From NCBI GenBank assembly GCA_964342825.1, contig CAYFHO010000010.1:43723-107722 (forward strand): DNA of 64,000 nucleotides, in the 5' to 3' direction. The position numbers and the translations under genes are program-made. Shown piece after piece: positions 16,558 to 25,600 of this stretch (its first letter is position 1; each line of letters begins with the position of its first letter). This DNA comes from AAA164-E04 sp964342825 (lineage in GTDB: Bacteria > Verrucomicrobiota > Verrucomicrobiia > Limisphaerales > AAA164-E04). The notes beneath the pieces are model-generated. The model did not search any database. It was given only the letters and a program-made list of their open reading frames with translations, and had not been told where the DNA came from.

Positions 16558-17412
16558 TTACTTGAGCTTGTTAGGTCGACCGTCGCGGCGAACCAGAATA
16601 AATTTGTTTGATGTTTTGTGCTTGTGTCGAGTTTTGTAGCCTTTGGCCAACAATCCCCATGGTGAAGTCGGGTGCTGACGTCCACCACCACCTTTGGACT
16701 TACCATTACCACCACCATTTGGATGATCGATAGGATTGCGAACCAGTCCTCGAGTCATTGGGCGGCGACCACGATGGCGGTTACGTCCAGCCTTACCGAT
16801 GATGACGTTCTCATGCTCGGTATTTCCTACCTGACCAATGGTTGCCTGACATTTGCAGTGAATACGTCTGATTTCACCGGATGGCATCTTGATCTGAGCG
16901 TAATCTCCATCACGAGACATCAAGGTGGCAAAGCTGCCTGCTGTTCTTGCAATTTGACCTCCACGACCTGGGGTCAGCTCAATGTTATGAATGACAGATC
17001 CAACAGGTATGCTACCCAGAGGCTTGGCATTACCAACTTCTGCGGGAGCTTCCGATCCACTCATGAGTTTGGCGCCGACTTTCATGCCTACAGGTGCAAC
17101 GATGTATCGTTTTTCACCATCGGTGTATTGTAAAAGAGCCAGGCGAGCCGAACGCATTGGATCGTATTCAATCGCGACGACTTCAGCTTCCACACCGTGC
17201 TTGTTTCTACGAAAATCTACCGTGCGGATCTTCTGCTTGTGTCCACCACCAATCGCGCGGGCGGTGATACGTCCATAGCAGTTGCGTCCACCTGTTTTCT
17301 TTTTGGTTTTAACCAGTCTCTTTTCAGGTTTTTTCTTGGTGATGTTTGAAAAATCCGAAACGGTTAAAAATCGGCGACCTGGCGTCAATGGTCTAAATGT
17401 TTTAACTGGCAT
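16558..17412 (-). CDS. rplB: 50S ribosomal protein L2
   Basis: Large-subunit protein uL2, needed for subunit joining and for the peptidyl-transferase centre. It runs for 284 residues, with GRNCYGRITARAIGGGHKQK, VDFRRNKHGVEAEVVAIEYD and the C-terminal NPIDHPNGGGNGKSKGGGGR, which holds the conserved His near the active site. It is 14 bases after rplW. Confidence 0.98.
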   Translation of the reverse strand: MPVKTFRPLTPGRRFLTVSDFSNITKKKPEKRLVKTKKKTGGRNCYGRITARAIGGGHKQKIRTVDFRRNKHGVEAEVVAIEYDPMRSARLALLQYTDGEKRYIVAPVGMKVGAKLMSGSEAPAEVGNAKPLGSIPVGSVIHNIELTPGRGGQIARTAGSFATLMSRDGDYAQIKMPSGEIRRIHCKCQATIGQVGNTEHENVIIGKAGRNRHRGRRPMTRGLVRNPIDHPNGGGNGKSKGGGGRQHPTSPWGLLAKGYKTRHKHKTSNKFILVRRDGRPNKLK

Positions 17413-17426
17413 AGGTTCTACTCCGA

Positions 17427-17708
17427 TCAGGTTAATTCAATTTTGTCACCGCTCTTAAGGGTGACCATGGCTTTCTTCCAGTTGGCAGCACGACCAGCTT
17501 GCTTGGTGCGCTGGCGTCGCTTTTTGCCGCGGACATTCAGTGTATTGACACGAACAACCTTGACCTTGAAGAGTTCTTCAACGGCATCCCGGATTTGAAA
17601 CTTATTTGCACGAGGATTGGCCACTACAGTGTATTGGTTGTAGTGGTGGGACTGTTCGGTCCCCTTCTCCGTGACTCTGACTGTCTTAATGATATCGTAA
17701 GCGTTCAT
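17427..17708 (-). CDS. rplW: 50S ribosomal protein L23
   Basis: Protein uL23 at the exit tunnel, the docking site for trigger factor and SRP. The 93-residue product shows VRVTEKGTEQ near the N-terminus, VVANPRANKFQIRDAVEELF in the middle and GKKRRQRTKQAGRAANWKKA, the basic loop. It lies 11 bases after rplD. Confidence 0.97.
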   Translation of the reverse strand: MNAYDIIKTVRVTEKGTEQSHHYNQYTVVANPRANKFQIRDAVEELFKVKVVRVNTLNVRGKKRRQRTKQAGRAANWKKAMVTLKSGDKIELT

Positions 17709-17719
17709 TGTCAGGTAAA

Positions 17720-18346
17720 TTAACTAAGCCTGGATTGTAGTCCGGCAAGCGCATCCTTGGTTATAATGATGCGATCATATTTTAGTGTGTCATATGTATT
17801 CAACGAACTGCTGGTGGTCACACCAACATAAGACACGTTTCTTGAAGACAACTGAAGGTTGGAATCAGGTGATGAAGTCACCAGCAATGAAGTTCCTCCG
17901 TTGACTTTCAAATTTTCAAGGATTTGGACGAACTCCTTGGTCTTTGGCTGAGAAAGGCTGATTTGATCCACCACGAGAACTTCACCCGATTTGATGCGCT
18001 CGGTGAGGGCTTTTTGAAGCGCCAACTTACGAGTTTTTTTGTTTACATCCTTGCGAAAGTCCCTTGGCCGTGGGCCGAAAACGACACCACCACCACGCCA
18101 GATGGGAGATTGAAAAGATCCGGCACGTGCTCGGCCTGTTCCCTTTTGTCTCCATGGCTTCTTCCCGGTACCGGCCACTTCTGATCGTGTCTTGGTGCAG
18201 GCCGTGCCGTTGCGTTGAGAAGCCATGTAAGCCACGACAGTATCGTGTACGGCCTGGAGCCCCTTGTCGCCCTCTTCAACGAGCGCAAATGGGAGGTCCA
18301 TTTCCTCAACTGATTCCCCACTTATATTTTGAACGTTTATCTTCAT
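17720..18346 (-). CDS. rplD: 50S ribosomal protein L4
   Basis: Large-subunit protein uL4 that reaches into the exit tunnel. The 208-residue protein includes RNGTACTKTRSEVAGTGKKP, WRQKGTGRARAGSFQSPIWR and GGGVVFGPRPRDF, the conserved extended loop. The C-terminal half is the usual Rossmann-like globular domain. In E. coli, L4 represses the S10 operon. The S10 leader here is only 31 bases after fusA, so the E. coli type of control is unlikely. Confidence 0.97.
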   Translation of the reverse strand: MKINVQNISGESVEEMDLPFALVEEGDKGLQAVHDTVVAYMASQRNGTACTKTRSEVAGTGKKPWRQKGTGRARAGSFQSPIWRGGGVVFGPRPRDFRKDVNKKTRKLALQKALTERIKSGEVLVVDQISLSQPKTKEFVQILENLKVNGGTSLLVTSSPDSNLQLSSRNVSYVGVTTSSSLNTYDTLKYDRIIITKDALAGLQSRLS

Positions 18347-18370
18347 TGCTTATGAGCCCTTTCTACGGCC

Positions 18371-19015
18371 TTATGATTTCTTTTTGGGCTTCTTGACTGC
18401 TTCACGAATCACAACATAATCGCCATCCGCCCCGGGTATGGCACCTTTGATCAACAATAAGTTGTCTTCACCGTGAACCTTAACAATTTTTAAACTTTGA
18501 ACGGTTCTTCGAACCTGTCCCATGTGCCCGGGCATTTTCTTACCTTTGGCCACCCAACCTGGGGTAGAACCAGAACCAATGGATCCTGGTCGTCGTTTCC
18601 AGCCTTTGGCACCATGGGTCGCACGACCACCACCAAAATTCCATCGTTTCATGACGCCCTGGAACCCATGACCTTTTGTGATACCGATGGCATCCACAAA
18701 ATCACCTTCAGCGAAGCAGTCTTCCACCTTAACCACATCACCCGACTTCACATCAAGCGAGAAATCACGAAATTCACGAATTCTTTTAAATCCGGTGCTC
18801 TTGTGCTTAGTGAAATGTCCCAAGCGTGGCTTGGACAATCTTTGATCCTTCTGTGGATCGAATGCCAACTGGACCGCACTGTAACCGTCTGTTTCAGGAG
18901 TTTTGCACTGAACAACGTGATTCGGGCCACATTCGACAACCGTCACATGAGTGGCAGAGCCATCGGCGTTGTATACACGTGTCTGACCAAGTTTTTTACC
19001 GAGTAATCCTAACAT
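18371..19015 (-). CDS. rplC: 50S ribosomal protein L3
   Basis: Large-subunit protein uL3, an early assembly protein near the peptidyl-transferase centre. The 214 residues start MLGLLGKKLGQTRVYNADGS and include ITKGHGFQGVMKRWNFGGGR, THGAKGWKRRPGSIGSGSTP and GKKMPGHMGQVRRT, which hold the methylated Gln region of the family. It is 15 bases after rpsJ. Confidence 0.98.
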   Translation of the reverse strand: MLGLLGKKLGQTRVYNADGSATHVTVVECGPNHVVQCKTPETDGYSAVQLAFDPQKDQRLSKPRLGHFTKHKSTGFKRIREFRDFSLDVKSGDVVKVEDCFAEGDFVDAIGITKGHGFQGVMKRWNFGGGRATHGAKGWKRRPGSIGSGSTPGWVAKGKKMPGHMGQVRRTVQSLKIVKVHGEDNLLLIKGAIPGADGDYVVIREAVKKPKKKS

Positions 19016-19030
19016 GAATATACGCCTTTC

Positions 19031-19339
19031 TTAGATCTTAATGGTAATGTCCACACCCGCAGGTAAATTCAATTTCTTAAGCTCATCAACTGTCTTGGCA
19101 GTGGGCTCAAGAATGTCCAACAAACGCTTGTGCGTTCGTTGTTCAAATGTTTCGTGAGATTTTTTGTCCACGTGAGGTGAACGGGTCACGGTAAATCTCT
19201 CAACCCTGGTTGGCAGCGGAATAGGTCCTGCCACACGAGCCCCTGACCGCTTGACGGTCTCCACAATTTCCTGGGCAGATTGATCAATCACTCGATGATC
19301 ATAAGCCTTCAGGCGAATACGTATTCTTTGTCCAGCCAT
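19031..19339 (-). CDS. rpsJ: 30S ribosomal protein S10
   Basis: Small-subunit head protein uS10, also the NusB partner in antitermination. The 102 residues start MAGQRIRIRLKAYDHRVIDQ and include GPIPLPTRVERFTVTRSPHV, DKKSHETFEQRTHKRLLDI and the end LPAGVDITIKI. It links the str set to the S10 set, 31 bases after fusA, without a visible promoter. Confidence 0.98.
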   Translation of the reverse strand: MAGQRIRIRLKAYDHRVIDQSAQEIVETVKRSGARVAGPIPLPTRVERFTVTRSPHVDKKSHETFEQRTHKRLLDILEPTAKTVDELKKLNLPAGVDITIKI

Positions 19340-19370
19340 ATTTAATAAAGAACGAGGTTAATAACTGTTT

Positions 19371-21551
19371 CTACGAGGATCGAACCGCGGTAGGCATGAT
19401 CGAATCCAAAAGTGTGTTCACGATGCCAGTAGGCACCTGTTCAAATTTATCGGGCTCCATGGAATAGGAAGCTCGGCCCTTGCTGAGGGAACGCACGGCA
19501 GTTGCGTATCCAAACATCTCAGCCAATGGGACTTCCGCATTGAGAATGGTTGCTTGCGGCTTTGAGTCAATGCTGACGATTTTTCCTCGACGACGGTTTA
19601 GATCGCCCAGGATGTCCCCCTGATACTCGTCGGGAGTGGTGACCTCCACCTTCATCACCGGCTCAAGTAAGATCAGAGAAGCCTTTTTCGCAGCCTCTTT
19701 GAAAGCGAAGATTCCAGCCATTTTAAAGGCTAATTCGTTGGAATCCACTTCATGGAAACTTCCATCCACGAGCTGGACGGAAACGTCAACCAGAGGATAG
19801 TTTGCCAAAACTCCTCCTGCGATCGCTTCTTCGATACCAGCCATGACCGCCGGGATAAATTCTTTGGGGATGACACCCCCCACGATCTTATTGTCGATGG
19901 TCACACCCTTTCCACGTTCAGCAGGCTGGATGTTAATGACTGCATGACCGTACTGTCCGCGTCCTCCTGATTGCCTTACGAATTTACCTTCACCTGTGGC
20001 GTCCTTGGTGATGGTTTCACGGTAGGCAATCTGAGGGGCTCCAGCATTGGCATCGACCTTAAACTCCCGGAGAAGGCGATCTCGGATAATTTCCAGGTGA
20101 AGCTCGCCCATACCCGCAATGATTAATTGCCCGGTTTCTTCATTGGTAAAGCAACGAAAAGTAGGATCCTCCTCGGAAAGACGCTGTAAACCTTCGGACA
20201 TTTTCTCGCGATCCACCTTTGTTTTTGGTTCGATCGCCATTGAAATGACAGGTTCCGGAAAGGTAGGAGGTTCCAAACTTATTTCTGAACCCTGACTACA
20301 AAGTGTATCACCGGTGGTAACATTTTTGACTCCCACAATGGCCACAATATCGCCGGAGTAGACCGCGTCACACTCAGAACGCTTATCCGCCTGGATCATC
20401 AACAGTCGACTCGCCCGCTCTCTCCTTCGTGTGCGTGTGTTCAAAACAGCTTCACCCTTGTTCAGAGTTCCGCGATATACACGCATGAAGACAAGCTTAC
20501 CAACAAAAGGGTCTGTCCAAAGTTTAAAAGCGAGTCCGCAGAATTTTCCGCTATCATCGGCATTTATCTTAACTTCATTTTCCTTGTTAAGATCCGTTCC
20601 GATAGCAGGGGGAACGTCTACGGGCGATGGAAGGTAATCAACAACAGCATCCACGACTGCATGGACACCTTTATTCTTAAAAGCAGATCCCCCCAAAACC
20701 GGAACCAGTTCCAGCGAACAAGTAAGTCGCCGAATAGCTGATTTCAGAGTTGAAGCATCGACAGGTTGTTCGTTGACGACCAGCTCCATGACTTCATCAT
20801 CCTTGTCAGCAACTGCCTCCAACAATGACTGATAGGCTTGTAAGGCTCTTTCTTTTTGATCGTCGGGAATATCGGTGACCTGATATTTCAAACCGGTCGG
20901 ATCACTTTCATCGTATATGACAGCCTTCTGACTGATCACATCGATCACACCACGGAGCTTGTCTTCAGCTCCCAGAGGCAGAGAAATCGGATAGGCGTAG
21001 GCTCCTAATTTGGTGCGCATATCCTGGACGGCATTATCGAAATCTGCCCCAGTGCGATCCATTTTGTTAACGAACGCGATGCGAGGCACTTTGTATTTGG
21101 TTGCCTGCCGCCAGACCGTTTCGGACTGTGGCTGGACACCAGCTACCCCACAAAAGACGGCTACTGCTCCATCCAATACACGCATCGAACGCTCCACTTC
21201 AGCAGTGAAATCAACGTGTCCCGGAGTGTCGATAATGTTGATGCGATGCGGGACGTCTACAAATGACTTGAGCAACCCGTCTTCAGCTTGCTTCCAGAAG
21301 CAGGTAATAGCGGCGGAAGTAATGGTAATTCCGCGTTCTTTCTCCTGGGACATCCAGTCGGTGACCGTGTCACCATCATGAACTTCACCCATCTTGTGGA
21401 TGAGCCCGGTGTAAAAGAGAATGCGCTCGGTGGTCGTTGTTTTACCCGCATCAATGTGGGCCGCAATACCAATATTACGAGTACGCTCCAGTGAGTATTC
21501 GCGGTTAGGCGAATTCAGACTGGATCTTTGCTCTGTAGCAATCGTACTCAT
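19371..21551 (-). CDS. fusA: Elongation factor G
   Basis: GTPase that drives translocation of tRNA and mRNA. The GTP-binding motifs are all present: AHIDAGKTTTTERIL (P loop), the switch I region EKERGITITSAA, DTPGHVDFTAEVERSMRVLD and NKMDRTGADF. Domains II-V follow, with the domain IV signature GGRGQYGHAVINIQP and the end of domain V near EMFGYATAVRSLSKGRASYS. At 726 residues the protein is full length. It sits between rpsG and rpsJ. A terminator-like hairpin lies in the 77-base gap before it, and the tuf gene often found next to it is elsewhere (34250-35440). Confidence 0.98.
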   Translation of the reverse strand: MSTIATEQRSSLNSPNREYSLERTRNIGIAAHIDAGKTTTTERILFYTGLIHKMGEVHDGDTVTDWMSQEKERGITITSAAITCFWKQAEDGLLKSFVDVPHRINIIDTPGHVDFTAEVERSMRVLDGAVAVFCGVAGVQPQSETVWRQATKYKVPRIAFVNKMDRTGADFDNAVQDMRTKLGAYAYPISLPLGAEDKLRGVIDVISQKAVIYDESDPTGLKYQVTDIPDDQKERALQAYQSLLEAVADKDDEVMELVVNEQPVDASTLKSAIRRLTCSLELVPVLGGSAFKNKGVHAVVDAVVDYLPSPVDVPPAIGTDLNKENEVKINADDSGKFCGLAFKLWTDPFVGKLVFMRVYRGTLNKGEAVLNTRTRRRERASRLLMIQADKRSECDAVYSGDIVAIVGVKNVTTGDTLCSQGSEISLEPPTFPEPVISMAIEPKTKVDREKMSEGLQRLSEEDPTFRCFTNEETGQLIIAGMGELHLEIIRDRLLREFKVDANAGAPQIAYRETITKDATGEGKFVRQSGGRGQYGHAVINIQPAERGKGVTIDNKIVGGVIPKEFIPAVMAGIEEAIAGGVLANYPLVDVSVQLVDGSFHEVDSNELAFKMAGIFAFKEAAKKASLILLEPVMKVEVTTPDEYQGDILGDLNRRRGKIVSIDSKPQATILNAEVPLAEMFGYATAVRSLSKGRASYSMEPDKFEQVPTGIVNTLLDSIMPTAVRSS

Positions 21552-21574
21552 TCAGTTCAATATCAGTAGAGAAT

Positions 21575-21611
21575 AAAAAGCCCCGTGTTAGCTCAACGAA
21601 CCGTCCGGGGC
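21575..21611 (-). terminator. Attenuator-like hairpin between rpsG and fusA
   Basis: On the minus strand GCCCCG (revcomp of 21606-21611) pairs with CGGGGC (revcomp of 21580-21585), directly followed by TTTTTATT. This is the form of a rho-independent terminator with a long (20-base) loop. It is inside an operon, so partial termination or regulated attenuation that lowers fusA relative to rpsL-rpsG is inferred. Confidence 0.65.
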
Positions 21612-21628
21612 ATCATGAAATTTTTATT

Positions 21629-22102
21629 TTACCAGCGAAAATGTGCAAATGCTTTGTTAGATTGTGCCATTTTATGCACCTCATCTCGTCGTCGAATGGA
21701 AGCTCCTTGTCCCTGATATGCATCCATGATCTCATTGGCCAGCGCTTCAGCCATAGGCACGCCTTTACGAGAATTTGCAAAGCGAACGATCCATCTCATC
21801 GCCAGAGCATTCTGCCTGTCTGCGGGCACTTCCATCGGGACCTGGTAGGTGGCTCCACCCACACGCCGAGGCTTAACTTCCAAGCGAGGCTTGGCGTTGT
21901 CCACAGCACGCTGCAACAAGTCCAATGGATTGGTTGCTGGATTTTTTTCTCCCAGAGTGTCCATGGCACCATAAACAACTTTCTGGGCAATGCTCTTCTT
22001 GCCCTGAATCATGAGAATACTCACGAGGCGAGCCACAAGTGTGCTCCCATATTTGGGATCTGCCACTTGCTTGCGCTTAACTGCTCTACGACGTCTTGAC
22101 AT
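21629..22102 (-). CDS. rpsG: 30S ribosomal protein S7
   Basis: Primary 16S rRNA-binding head protein uS7, 157 residues. It starts MSRRRRAVKRKQVADPKYGS and includes VEVKPRRVGGATYQVPMEV-like text (LEVKPRRVGGATYQVPMEVP), RWIVRFANSRKG and the C-terminal end KMAQSNKAFAHFRW. It lies 24 bases after rpsL and is the normal partner of that gene in the str operon. Confidence 0.98.
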   Translation of the reverse strand: MSRRRRAVKRKQVADPKYGSTLVARLVSILMIQGKKSIAQKVVYGAMDTLGEKNPATNPLDLLQRAVDNAKPRLEVKPRRVGGATYQVPMEVPADRQNALAMRWIVRFANSRKGVPMAEALANEIMDAYQGQGASIRRRDEVHKMAQSNKAFAHFRW

Positions 22103-22126
22103 ATATGAAAATAGAAATCTATTAAA

Positions 22127-22507
22127 TTACTTCTTATCTTTAGGGCGCTTAACACCGTATTTAGAACGACTTACACGCCGCTTCTCAACACCATTAGCAT
22201 CCAGCGTTCCTCGCACTACATGGTAGCGCACACCTGGTAAATCCTTCACACGACCACCGCGTACCAGAACAATGCTGTGTTCCTGCAAGTTGTGGCCTTC
22301 ATCAGGGATATAAGCGATCACTTCGTAACCATTTGTGAGTCGCACTTTGGCCACTTTCCGCATGGCTGAGTTAGGCTTTTTGGGGGTTCGGGTCATGACC
22401 TGAACGCATACTCCCCGTCGAAACGGACAGTTTTCCAAAGCCGGTGAACTCGACTTTTCCTTGATCTTTTTTCGTCCCTTTCGGACAAGCTGATTAATCG
22501 TTGGCAT
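22127..22507 (-). CDS. rpsL: 30S ribosomal protein S12
   Basis: Decoding-centre protein uS12, 126 residues. It starts MPTINQLVRKGRKKIKEKSS. TPKKPNSAMRKVAKVRLTNG carries the Lys that is linked to streptomycin sensitivity, and IPDEGHNLQEHSIVLVRGGR and GVRYHVVRGTLDANGVEKRR carry the second resistance-linked region. Both sites look wild type. A promoter-like sequence lies about 60 bases upstream, after rpoC. Confidence 0.98.
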   Translation of the reverse strand: MPTINQLVRKGRKKIKEKSSSPALENCPFRRGVCVQVMTRTPKKPNSAMRKVAKVRLTNGYEVIAYIPDEGHNLQEHSIVLVRGGRVKDLPGVRYHVVRGTLDANGVEKRRVSRSKYGVKRPKDKK

Positions 22508-22567
22508 TTGCGATCTTGTGTAAATTCCAAATAACCCAATTTCTGCTCCCTGAGAAATGGAGGGCAG

Positions 22568-22595
22568 ATCTTATCAAAGGGCATACTCCATGCAA
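22568..22595 (-). promoter_or_regulatory. Putative promoter of the str operon (rpsL)
   Basis: On the minus strand, TTGCAT (22590-22595) is followed by a 16-base spacer and TAAGAT (22568-22573), about 60 bases before the rpsL ATG. It lies in the 127-base gap after rpoC, the largest gap between the beta and str gene sets. No terminator hairpin was seen after rpoC, so readthrough from rpoBC is also possible. Confidence 0.5.
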
Positions 22596-22634
22596 GAGAT
22601 TATTTGAAATATTTTTAAAGATGATTTTTTCGTC

Positions 22635-25600
22635 TTAACCTGCTACCGGTTCATCAACATCCGGTGTAGGTTCTTCTTCTATTTCAGGTGGTTCCACTAA
22701 TGGGTTCACCTTGATATTTCGATGTTTAGGATATCCCGTTCCTGCAGGAATAATGTGGCCCATGATCACATTTTCTTTGAATCCACGGAGGTAATCCACT
22801 TTACCCATCGTCGCAGCATCCGTTAGCACACGAGTCGTGTCTTGGAATGATGCGGCAGAAAGGAAACTTTCGGTTTCTAAAGATGCCTTGGTGATACCCA
22901 ACAAAACGGGTGAAGCATCGGCGGGTTGCCCCCCCATTTCTTCCACACGTCTGTTTTCACGTTCAAAGATGGTTCGCTCAACCTGCTCTCCCCATAGGAA
23001 TATGGTATCTCCAGGTTCAGTCACACGAACTTTCCTCAACATCTGACGAACGATGATCTCAATGTGTTTGTCATTGATCGTCACACCTTGAAGTCGATAA
23101 ACCTCTTGAACTTCGTTGACCAGGTGCTCCTGTAACTCTTGTGGTCCGCATACTTCCAATATTTCATGGGGTACGATTGGACCTTCGGTAAGCTGTTGCC
23201 CTTTCTTGACGTAATCACCCTTGAAGACAATCACGTGCTTGGCAATGGGGATCAGATGCTCTTCTTCCGCTCCGGAATCAGCATCTCGGATGATAATGCA
23301 ACGTTTTCCACGGACGCTTGGTCCAAAATCAATGATCCCATCCATCTTGGCAATTTCAGCAGCATCTTTCGGACGGCGTGCTTCAAACAGCTCAGCGACG
23401 CGAGGGAGACCACCAGTAATATCCTTGGTCTTACTCGTTTTACGAGGTGTCTTAGCCATCAAAGCACCTGCAGGAATCTTGATACCTTCTTGAACCACGA
23501 TATGGGCGCCTGACGGAATTGGATAATTGGCCAGAACCTCTCCATTTTTGGACTCAAGTATCATGATTTGAGGGTGGAGATCTTCTTTATGATCAATCAC
23601 AACCATTGCTTCCTGCCCGGTTGTGTCATCGACCTCCTGCTTCATGGTCACCCCTTCGATGATATCATGGAATTTTACAACCCCGGCTTTCTCAGACAGA
23701 ATCGGCACATTGTAAGGATCCCATTGAACAAAGGTTTGACCTTTCTTAACGGTTCCACCATTTGGAATTAAAATGACTGAACCGATGATGATACTGTGAT
23801 TTTCAAGCTCTCGTCCGTCTTCATCCAGAAGGAGAATGGAACCATTTTTATTCAGAACGATGTTGTTTCCGTCCTCAAGTTCCACACAACGTAGATCACT
23901 ATAAACAACCTTGGCTGTATGCTTGGACTTGATTTGAGGTTGTTTAAAAATCTGAGATGCGGTTCCACCGATATGGAAGGTACGCATGGTCAACTGAGTT
24001 CCTGGTTCACCGATGGATTGTGCTGCAACAATACCTACGGCTTCGCCCTCTTTGACTTCACGCCCGGTTGCCAAGTTTCTTCCGTAGCATTTGGCACAAA
24101 GTCCTACATTGGACTCACAAGTCAGAACAGATCGGATTTTAACTCGCTCGATACCGGAGGAATCAACAGCTTTGGCTTTGACCTCGTCAATTTCTTCGTT
24201 GGCTTTTACGATGACATTTTTGACATCACTCGGATCCACAATGTCTTCGCAAGAAACACGTCCAACCAAGCGTTCGCTCAGTTTGACCACTTCATCCTCA
24301 CCTTCGTAGATCGCGGAAACCCAGATTCCATTGGATGTTTCACAGTCGGCTTCACGAACAATGACATCTTGAGCCACATCCACCAGCTTACGGGTCATGT
24401 AACCAGAGTCAGCGGTCTTAAGAGCGGTATCAGCCAATCCTTTTCGGGCACCGTGCGTCGAGATGAAGTATTCCAATACTGTCAGCCCTTCACGGAAGTT
24501 TGAAAGAATGGGCTTTTCAATAATATCTCCTGAAGGTTTGGCCATGAGGCCACGAATCCCAGCCAACTGGCGCACCTGCTGCCTGTTACCTCGGGCACCA
24601 GAATCAACCATCAGGTAGACCGGATTAAATTCATCCTTGTCCTGATTGGCCTGGAAAGTACGAAGCATCACGTTTGAAATCTGATCCGTACAATGAGTCC
24701 AGATATCAATGATCTTGTTATATCGCTCACCTGGAGTGATCACCCCACGACGATACTGGTTTTCAACTTCAGAAATTTGATCTTGAGCTGAGCCGATTTC
24801 CTGATCTTTTTCGACAGGGATAATCATATCATCGATACCAATGGAAACACCCGCTTTGGTTGCTTCGCGGAACCCAAGTTCCTTGAGTTTATCCAAAGTG
24901 GTAACCGTCTCGGCGTGCCCACAGACCTTGTAACAGTTCCAGATCAAATCACCGATTTGTCCTTTGCCAATGGCACGATTTGGAAATCCAAGTTCGGATG
25001 GCCAAATCTCACTGAAAATTACACGACCCACCGTTGTTTCGATGACTTTCTTTTCTTTGTCACCGTAAACAGTGTCCTTACCGATATCAGGATTCACAAA
25101 TGCGACCCTGGAATGAGTTTGCAGCGCACCATCGTGGAACGCGAAAATAACCTCTTCCTTCGAGCCAAATAAACAAAGTCTCTCGTTTTTGTTGCGAGGT
25201 TTTCTGGGTTCAGCGGTAAGGTAGTAGCAACCCAGCGTAATGTCCTGGGTAGGCGTCATGATAGGCTTACCACTTGAAGGACTGAAGATGTTGTTGGGAG
25301 CCATCATGAGCAGGCGTGCTTCCATTTGAGCTTCCACAGAGAGGGGAACATGCACAGCCATTTGATCCCCATCGAAATCTGCATTATATGCCGTGCAAAC
25401 CAGTGGATGAACCCGGATAGCTTCGCCTTCAATCAAAACTGGTTCGAAAGCCTGAATGGATAAACGGTGCAGCGTTGGTGCACGATTCAAGAGAACGGGA
25501 TGTCCTTTTGTTACTTCCTCCAAAATATCCCAAACCTCGGGAGACTGGCGTTCGATCATCTTTTTCGCCGATCGAACGGTATGAACATATCCCAATTCCT

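Noticed and set aside
23919..24503. 194-codon plus-strand open frame inside rpoC
   Set aside because: Opposite-strand shadow of rpoC; the minus-strand protein is a full RNA polymerase subunit with all motifs.
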